From: DATKZH01 sp964475955
GTDB lineage: Bacteria > Planctomycetota > Planctomycetia > Pirellulales > Thermoguttaceae
Length of the DNA: 7,602 nucleotides
Reading direction: 5' to 3'
Assembly (NCBI GenBank): GCA_964475955.1
Contig: CAYYZY010000286.1
Location: forward strand, 1-7,602
A program made the translations under genes and the position numbers. The notes beneath the pieces were generated by a model that had not been told where the DNA came from, searched no databases, and was given only the letters and a program-made list of their open reading frames with translations. Of the stretch, positions 1-4,859 are shown piece after piece (position 1 is the first letter of the stretch; each line of letters opens with the position of its first letter).

Positions 1-89
1 CAACGCCTCGTGGCGCTCGCCGCTTGATTTCGTAGACAATTCAGAAAGTGCAGAATAGAAGCAACCGTTCCTTTAGCTGAAAGCACGAC
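1..89 (+). promoter_or_regulatory. Leader of the Nramp-like gene with a weak sigma-70-like promoter candidate
   Basis: This stretch precedes the first gene. TAGACA (33-38) and TAGAAG (56-61) are separated by 17 bases and match the -35 and -10 consensus at 5/6 and 4/6 positions, so transcription could begin near 68. There is no convincing Shine-Dalgarno sequence before the ATG at 90. One forward frame reads eight codons (QRLVALAA) to a TGA at 25-27 and could be the tail of an upstream gene, but that is too short to judge. The promoter call is inference from consensus matching, and planctomycete promoters are poorly defined. Confidence 0.2.
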
Positions 90-1901
90 ATGACTTCAGA
101 AGAAATGGACAAGCAAACCGCTGCACAACGACAACAGCCCGCGCACATGAACCCTGAGATCGAACGGGATCGACAGATGATCCTCGACTCGCAGAAGACG
201 GGGCGCTGGCCGACCTTCAAAACGTACCTGCGGCTGTCCGGTCCGGGCTGGTTGCAGAGCGGAATTACGCTGGGCGGCGGTTCGTTGTCGTCAAGTCTGT
301 ACCTTGGCGTGCTGGTCGGCTTCAGCTTCATGTGGCTGCAGCCGGTGGCAATGATCCTCGGCATCATCATGCTCAGCGCCATTGCCTACGTCACGTTGTC
401 GAGGAACGAGCGTCCTTTACGTGGCATCAACCGGCACGTTAGTCCGATACTCGGCTGGGGATGGTTGCTGGCCTCGATGATGGCGAACCTGGTCTGGTCC
501 TTACCCCAGTTCGCGCTGGGGACCGCTGCTATTCGGCAGAATCTTCTGCCGGGCCTGATTGGCCCGGAATCTGGCATGTCTGAGATTCAGGGCAAGTTGA
601 TCGCCGGCGCGGTCTTTCTGGCAATTGCGCTGGCTGCGGCATTGACTTACAGTGCAGGCGGCAAGGGCGTGAAGGTCTTTGAAATTGCCATCAAGTCGGT
701 GGTCAGCCTGATCGTGCTGTGTTTCATCGGCGTGGTCGGCAAGCTGACGTATGACAGCTTCACAACCGGCGTCGGGTTGGACTGGGGCGTCATTGGTAGC
801 GGATTCATTCCTGACTTCTCGTTGTTCCTCAGGCCCACCGATCAGATCATGCCTCACATACAAAAGGTCAACGAGCAGTTCCAGTTCTTCTGGTTTGACA
901 TGATCGTCGGACAGCAGCGTGATGTCATGATCAGTGCCGCAGCCACTGCGGTCGGTATCAATATGACGTTCTTGCTGCCGTATTCGATGCTGCGGAAGGG
1001 CTGGGACAAGGACTTCCGCGGCTTGGCCATCTTCGACTTGTCAACCGGTTTGTTCATCCCGTTCATGCTGGCTACGGCCTGCGTGGTGATTGCATCCGCC
1101 AGCCAGTTTCATGCCGAACCTGCCAGAGGATTCGTCGCGGAGATGCCGGGAGGCGAGATTACGGAGGAGCCTGCTCCGAACCTGGTCAACGATTACCGCA
1201 AGCTTTGCCTGAGCCGGCTTGAGGTCGAGATGAGCGAGCAGGAATACGAGGCGCTGACTGGCGGTTTCGACAGTACCAAGGCCATGCTTCAGGACAAGGA
1301 CGTCCTCGACGCCATCGATTCCCTTCCATGGGCGGACAAACGCATGGCCGCGATGCTGGTCAAACGCGACGCGTTCAACCTGGCCGACACGCTGGCACCC
1401 CTGACCGGGCCCGTCGTGGCACAATACATCTTTGGCCTCGGCGTCATCGGCATGGCATTGGGTGCCGCCACAATGCTGATGACCATCAACGGCTTGTGTT
1501 TCTGCGAACTGCTTAACAAACCTGCTCGTGGTCGTCCGCAACAGATCGGGAGCCTGATGGTCGCCGTTGGTGCGCTGGGGCCGTTCTTCTGGAAGGACGC
1601 GGCACCCTACCTGGCTGTACCGACGTCCGTGTTCGCCATGATGCTGCTCCCGATCGCTTACTTCGCTTTCCTGTTCCTGATGAACAGCGACACGTATCTC
1701 GGCAAGTACGCTCCCAAGGGTGTCCGCCGCGTCTGGTGGAACATTCTCATGGGCGCTGCTTGCGCCGCGGCCGCATTCGGAAGCGTCTGGAGCCTGTGGG
1801 ACAAGGTCGGCTGGATGGGGATCGTCCTCCTGGTGGTCTTCCTGATCCTGGTGATCGTCGTCCATCCGAAGCGGCCCAAGCCCGAGTCGACCGGCGCCTG
1901 A
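90..1901 (+). CDS. Nramp-like (APC-fold) transporter with divergent metal-site motifs
   Basis: A 603-residue polytopic membrane protein resembling the Nramp (SLC11) divalent-cation transporters as found in planctomycetes. The first helix region (residues 51-65, GPGWLQSGITLGGGS) aligns with the Nramp 'GPGxLxxxxxxDPGN' segment, but GGGS replaces DPGN. Residues 289-300 (GINMTFLLPYSM), followed by the FDLSTGLFIPFMLATACVVI helix, fit the TM6-TM7 region, with LPY where Nramp has the metal-binding MPH. A MPH at 254-256 is in a loop-like context and is probably coincidental. A polar insertion of about 85 residues (342-425) interrupts the helices, and hydrophobic segments resume at about 437-470, 485-500, 509-531, 550-570 and 574-591. 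The start is uncertain: ATG at 90 gives the longest protein, ATG at 105 or 147 is possible, and none has a strong ribosome-binding site. It ends in TGA. The fold call is fairly sure; the substrate is unknown because the canonical metal ligands are not conserved. Confidence 0.8.
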   Translation: MTSEEMDKQTAAQRQQPAHMNPEIERDRQMILDSQKTGRWPTFKTYLRLSGPGWLQSGITLGGGSLSSSLYLGVLVGFSFMWLQPVAMILGIIMLSAIAYVTLSRNERPLRGINRHVSPILGWGWLLASMMANLVWSLPQFALGTAAIRQNLLPGLIGPESGMSEIQGKLIAGAVFLAIALAAALTYSAGGKGVKVFEIAIKSVVSLIVLCFIGVVGKLTYDSFTTGVGLDWGVIGSGFIPDFSLFLRPTDQIMPHIQKVNEQFQFFWFDMIVGQQRDVMISAAATAVGINMTFLLPYSMLRKGWDKDFRGLAIFDLSTGLFIPFMLATACVVIASASQFHAEPARGFVAEMPGGEITEEPAPNLVNDYRKLCLSRLEVEMSEQEYEALTGGFDSTKAMLQDKDVLDAIDSLPWADKRMAAMLVKRDAFNLADTLAPLTGPVVAQYIFGLGVIGMALGAATMLMTINGLCFCELLNKPARGRPQQIGSLMVAVGALGPFFWKDAAPYLAVPTSVFAMMLLPIAYFAFLFLMNSDTYLGKYAPKGVRRVWWNILMGAACAAAAFGSVWSLWDKVGWMGIVLLVVFLILVIVVHPKRPKPESTGA

Positions 1902-2278
1902 CGGCGCGACTCGCGTTTCGCAAGATAGAAGCGACTCGTAAGGCGTTGTTGACTGGCAGCTTTCGGCGGGTGGGTGACGCAGTTGGTCAAGGGAGAGGCA
2001 CACTTGCTCTCGCTGTTGTCGACTCAAATAGTCTTGCGTGATTGTGGGGCGCGCTCGGTGCGGGTCTGCGACCCCGCCGAAACGCCCGACCGCAGGTCTC
2101 CTTGGTATTCTCGGACCTGCCATCGTACCTGGGCGGAGTCAGAGACCCGCGCCCAGCCGAAAGCGCCCCCGGATCGCGGAACTTCATTGAGCACGCGCTT
2201 GCACTGGAACGTCACGTGCCGCATACTCCGCGACATTCGAGCTTTCCAGGATCGACGAACATCGAGGAGGAAGATCAC
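1902..2278. other. Spacer between the two transporter genes
   Basis: No convincing gene lies in these 377 bases. An open frame runs upstream from the symporter through 2042, but its composition is arginine/proline-rich and lacks a ribosome-binding site, so it is read as noncoding. A short perfect hairpin (GGGTC, loop TGC, GACCC; 2062-2074) is visible. A weak promoter candidate is TTGCAC (2200-2205) with CATACT (2222-2227) at a 16-base spacing, which would place transcription start about 45 bases before the symporter start. I see no hairpin followed by a T-run after the first gene, so a terminator cannot be assigned. The spacer length favours independent expression of the two genes. Confidence 0.45.
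2264..2270 (+). promoter_or_regulatory. Shine-Dalgarno sequence setting the GTG start of the symporter
   Basis: GAGGAGG lies 8 bases before the GTG at 2279. This near-perfect anti-16S match decides the start: the frame is open for 79 more codons upstream to 2042, but the membrane-protein homology begins just after this GTG. Confidence 0.85.
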
Positions 2279-3982
2279 GTGGCCTGGACAGTCTGCTCGT
2301 TTCTGGCATGCACCGCGGTGGTGGCGGTCATCGCCTATTTTCGAACGCGCAAAGAGAACCTCAGGGAAAGCGATGGCTATTTCCTGGCGGGGCGGGGCCT
2401 CTCGGGCTGGGTGATCGGCGCGTCGATGCTGCTCACGAACCTCTCGGCGGAGCATCTGGTCGGGTTGAACGGCCAATCGTACGCGGGGAACCTGACGAGC
2501 ATGGCCTGGGAGACGACGCCGGTTTTCGCGACGATCGTGATGGCGCTCTATTTTCTGCCACGTTATCTCCGCGGCGCCTTCACCACGCTGCCGGAGTTTT
2601 TCGGCGAACGCTACGATGCCCGCACGCGTCGCCTGATGTCGGCCCTGTTGCTGCTGGGTTATACCTGCGTCATCCTTCCTGCCGCCTGCCTCTACCCCGG
2701 CGCCGTGGCGGTGAACAAGATCTTCGACATCGAGTCTCTGTTCGGCGTGTCGCCCATGGTCGCGCTTTGGCTCTCCGTGTGGTTCATTGGGTTGGTGGGT
2801 GCGGCCTACGCGGTCTTCGGCGGCTTGAAGGCCGTGGCCGTCTCCGACAGCCTGAACGGTGTCGGGCTGCTGGTCGCCGGTTTGCTGGTGCCGTTGTTCG
2901 GCGTGCTGGCGTTGGGAGGCGGCAATTTTTCGGAAGGGCTTGAGCTGCTGCTGCGGGAGCACCCGGAGAAGCTGAACGCCATCGGCGGGCCGCAGGACCC
3001 AGTGCCGTTCAGCACGATCTTCACCGGGATGGTGCTCGCCAACCTGTTCTACTGGGGCACGAATCAGGCGATCATCCAGCGGTGTCTCGGGGCCAAGAGC
3101 CTGGCGGAAGCGCAAAAGGGCGTGTTGCTGGCCGGCTTGTTCAAGCTGCTCGTGCCCCTGGTGATGCTCGTGCCCGGTGTGATCGCCTTTCACTTGTACG
3201 GGGATGGCCTCGCCAAGCGGGACTTTGCCTACCCGCTACTCGTGGCGGACGTCTTCCCGCCAGCGTTGCTGGGGTTTTTCACTGCCGTCCTCTTTGGCGC
3301 GGTGCTCTCGACCTACAATTCGGTCCTCAACAGCGCCGCGACCCTGTTCTGCCATGACCTGTACAAGCCCTTGATCGCCCCTGGTATCGACGATCGGTCA
3401 CTGATTCGCGTCGGCAAACGCGTGACGACAGTCATTGCCCTGCTCACCATGTTGGGGGCTCCCTTTGTCGCCTACGCGCCGGAAGGACTATTCCAATTTG
3501 TACGGCGATCCACTGGCTTCTTCAGCATCCCCATGATTACGCTCGTGCTGGTCGGTTTCTTCACGACCCGCACGTCGGGATTCGCAGCGCGGATTGCTGT
3601 GGTCTTCTACATCGTCTGCTACACGATCATCGTCTTCATCCTCGGCGAACCCATCAACTTCATCCACGCCATGGGGCTGCTCTTCCTGGCGATGACGGCG
3701 ATCATCCTGGCCGTGAGCTACGTCAGGCCGCGGCCTGAGCCCTTTCGACTCAATCTGCACAAGCGGGCCGTCGACACGACACCTTGGAAATACGGACCGG
3801 CCTCTGCCGTTTTTCTGTTCTCGCTGTTGATTTTCGTGTACGTGCTGTGCTCACCGATAGGTGTCGCTTCGCATCAGGGCCTCGCGGCCCCATTCTACAT
3901 AACGACCGTGACGCTGCTGATCATCACTCTGATCGTCGTATTGCAGCTCACCGTGCGTCGACCTTCGCCCGAACGGGCGTAA
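2279..3982 (+). CDS. YidK-like sodium:solute symporter (SSS/SLC5 family)
   Basis: A 567-residue inner-membrane symporter of the SSS family, which uses the sodium gradient to import organic solutes. Resemblance to E. coli YidK, recalled from memory, is strong along nearly the whole length: GYFLAGR (33-39), MLLTNLSAEHLVGLNGQSY (50-68), ALYFLPRYL (89-97), YAVFGGLKAVAVSDSLNGVG (177-196), EKLNAIGGPQDPVP (230-243), FYWGTNQAIIQR (257-268), SLAEAQKG (274-281) and LFGAVLSTYNSVLNSAATLF (338-357). In vSGLT the last segment is TM8, which supplies Na2-site hydroxyls; the Ser-Thr pair here (344-345) could do so. About 13-14 hydrophobic segments are visible, the last two near 506-525 and 539-557. The GTG start is chosen for GAGGAGG eight bases upstream and for the homology boundary; the gene ends in TAA. 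YidK's own substrate is not firmly known, so the solute cannot be named. The symporter family call is sure. Confidence 0.93.
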   Translation: MAWTVCSFLACTAVVAVIAYFRTRKENLRESDGYFLAGRGLSGWVIGASMLLTNLSAEHLVGLNGQSYAGNLTSMAWETTPVFATIVMALYFLPRYLRGAFTTLPEFFGERYDARTRRLMSALLLLGYTCVILPAACLYPGAVAVNKIFDIESLFGVSPMVALWLSVWFIGLVGAAYAVFGGLKAVAVSDSLNGVGLLVAGLLVPLFGVLALGGGNFSEGLELLLREHPEKLNAIGGPQDPVPFSTIFTGMVLANLFYWGTNQAIIQRCLGAKSLAEAQKGVLLAGLFKLLVPLVMLVPGVIAFHLYGDGLAKRDFAYPLLVADVFPPALLGFFTAVLFGAVLSTYNSVLNSAATLFCHDLYKPLIAPGIDDRSLIRVGKRVTTVIALLTMLGAPFVAYAPEGLFQFVRRSTGFFSIPMITLVLVGFFTTRTSGFAARIAVVFYIVCYTIIVFILGEPINFIHAMGLLFLAMTAIILAVSYVRPRPEPFRLNLHKRAVDTTPWKYGPASAVFLFSLLIFVYVLCSPIGVASHQGLAAPFYITTVTLLIITLIVVLQLTVRRPSPERA

Positions 3983-4127
3983 CCCCGTCTGGTCGTGATC
4001 CTGCGCATCACAGCCACGCGAGCGATCTTCGACCCACGACGCTTTTTGATCCTTCGATACCAGGACCGCATTTGGGGATCTTGCTTCAAAAAGTGCAAGA
4101 CCAACTGCCCCAAGATGAACCTCGTTA

Positions 4128-4193
4128 GGTTCTCCTGGGGTTAAGGTTGGCGAGCCAACACGGCTACGCCGTGGTTTCAACACCAGGAGAACC
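4128..4193. repeat. Cloverleaf-like palindromic element (REP/MITE-like candidate)
   Basis: An 11-base perfect inverted repeat, GGTTCTCCTGG (4128-4138) and CCAGGAGAACC (4183-4193), encloses two further hairpins: GTTGG/CCAAC with a CGAG loop (4146-4159) and CACGGC/GCCGTG with a TAC loop (4159-4173). The three stems would form a three-way junction in single-stranded DNA or RNA. This organisation is typical of small intergenic palindromic repeats, but copy number cannot be judged from one window. No T-run follows on either strand, so a simple intrinsic terminator is unlikely. No target-site duplication is obvious. Confidence 0.5.
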
Positions 4194-4231
4194 GACTTTC
4201 TCGTCTACGTCGCCTCTTTCATCGAATCACA

Positions 4232-4268
4232 CCGCCGCGCGCTCACAGCCTCCGCTTGCGCGCGGCGG
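4232..4268. repeat. GC-rich hairpin with an 11-base stem
   Basis: CCGCCGCGCGC (4232-4242) pairs perfectly with GCGCGCGGCGG (4258-4268) across a 15-base loop. GTCGCC (4209-4214) and GGCGAC (4273-4278) could extend it as an outer stem. All pairs are G-C. There is no following T-run, so it is a structural element of unknown role; part of it may simply reflect high local GC. Confidence 0.45.
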
Positions 4269-4305
4269 CGGGGGCGACCTCTGAAGTTGCGCGTTGCCCG
4301 AAAAG

Positions 4306-4349
4306 GGGTGCCGGATTGCCCGCCGTTGGGCGATGCACCCAAGCAATCC
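4306..4349. repeat. Overlapping short inverted repeats
   Basis: GGGTGC (4306-4311) can pair with GCACCC (4335-4340), or GGATTGC (4313-4319) with GCAATCC (4343-4349). Both enclose CGCC/GGCG with a GTTG loop (4321-4332). The first two pairings interleave and exclude one another as simple nested stems. The stems are short and could arise by chance in GC-rich DNA. Confidence 0.3.
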
Positions 4350-4374
4350 GCATAGCAAGGCTCCGTCCAACGCT

Positions 4375-4465
4375 TTCTTTCCGGACGGCCCCTTCAATTA
4401 GCCGCGTCCTCGGACGCTGCATGAGCTGACCACATCCCCACGACTGAATACGCGTCCGGAAAGAA
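4375..4465. repeat. 13-base inverted repeat with 65-base spacer
   Basis: TTCTTTCCGGACG (4375-4387) is the exact reverse complement of CGTCCGGAAAGAA (4453-4465). Inside the spacer is a further perfect palindrome, GCGTCC-TC-GGACGC (4404-4417). CCGTCC (4363-4368) can alternatively pair with GGACGG (4383-4388). The arms could be termini of a small element or the closing stem of a structured RNA. No flanking duplication is obvious. Confidence 0.45.
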
Positions 4466-4643
4466 GCCTAAGCGATGGGGCAGGTCAGGCTGCCCCCGAC
4501 GGAGTGTTTCGGGCGGCGGGAATGGGCCGACTTCGCCTCGGTCGGGACAGCATCTCGAGCGGAACCGCGGTCCGTAACGGATCGTGGGGCGGCTGCGGCT
4601 CGGCTGCGTTGCGGGTCTCCGCCCAGGCTGCGCGCGGCTCCGC

Positions 4644-4859
4644 TTACTCGTCCGCCAAGATTGCGGCCAGTCGGAAGCCGAGGCCGCTGCCCCGGCGGTC
4701 CGGCGCGCCGTCGTCGCGATACGCCGACCGGCAGCGCCCCGCGCGGATGCGCCAGCGGCCGCCGCGAGACACGCGGCGCGAGCCCGCGGAGGGGCCACTC
4801 GGATCGTTCGACGGTGACTCGGCGTAGTAGTCGGTCGCCCAGAAATCGGCACACCATTC
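4644..4859 (-). pseudogene. In-frame remainder of FGE-like domain 2, cut off by a TGA
   Basis: Reading on in the same frame past the TGA at 4860-4862 gives 71 codons before TAA at 4644-4646. They begin EWCADFWATDYYAESP and include NDPSGPSAGSRRVSRGG (18-34), CRSAYR (43-48) and GLGFRLAAILADE (59-71). This matches the end of domain 1 almost motif for motif (EWCADHWAHDYYAQSP, DDPSGPSAG, CRSAIR, LGFRLASVLADE) and supplies the missing quarter of the FGE fold. No further stop or frameshift has accumulated and codons remain GC-rich, so the break is recent or not real. It would be translated only by readthrough; it has no evident start of its own. Confidence 0.8.

Larger units (their letters stand above)
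3983..4643. other. Long convergent intergenic region rich in inverted repeats
   Basis: These 661 bases lie between the symporter stop and the last in-frame codon of the minus-strand gene. No open frame here looks like a protein gene. A small hairpin (CGCCC, loop GAAC, GGGCG; 3966-3979) overlaps the end of the symporter and another (GTGAT/ATCAC; 3995-4011) follows, but neither has a T-run, so a terminator is not clear. Stronger inverted repeats occur at 4128-4193, 4232-4268, 4306-4349 and 4375-4465 and are listed separately. From about 4467 to 4643 the DNA is GC-rich with CGGCT/GCGGC-type runs and shows no recognisable feature. The region could hold a structured RNA, a repetitive element or decayed coding DNA; the sequence alone does not decide. 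Confidence 0.5.

Noticed and set aside
1041..2123. A 360-codon minus-strand open frame opposite the Nramp-like gene.
   Set aside because: Its composition is typical of antisense frames, it has no recognisable motif, and the plus strand holds a clear membrane protein.
2042..2278. A 79-residue N-terminal extension of the symporter.
   Set aside because: The extension has no family resemblance, is rich in Arg and Pro, and the strong Shine-Dalgarno sequence sits just before the GTG at 2279.
2024..3193. A 389-codon minus-strand open frame opposite the symporter.
   Set aside because: It encodes a His/Gln/Arg-rich sequence without domains and lies opposite a strongly conserved membrane-protein gene; it is an effect of high GC.
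3966..3979. An intrinsic terminator for the symporter gene.
   Set aside because: The stem is only five pairs, overlaps the coding end and has no downstream T-run.
4128..4193. A tRNA gene: GGTTCTC/GAGAACC ends resemble a 7-base acceptor stem, and TGGT-TTCAAC-ACCA resembles a T-arm.
   Set aside because: The element is 66 bases, the putative anticodon hairpin has no 7-base loop, the T-arm has only four pairs and the stem continues to 11 pairs past the acceptor length.
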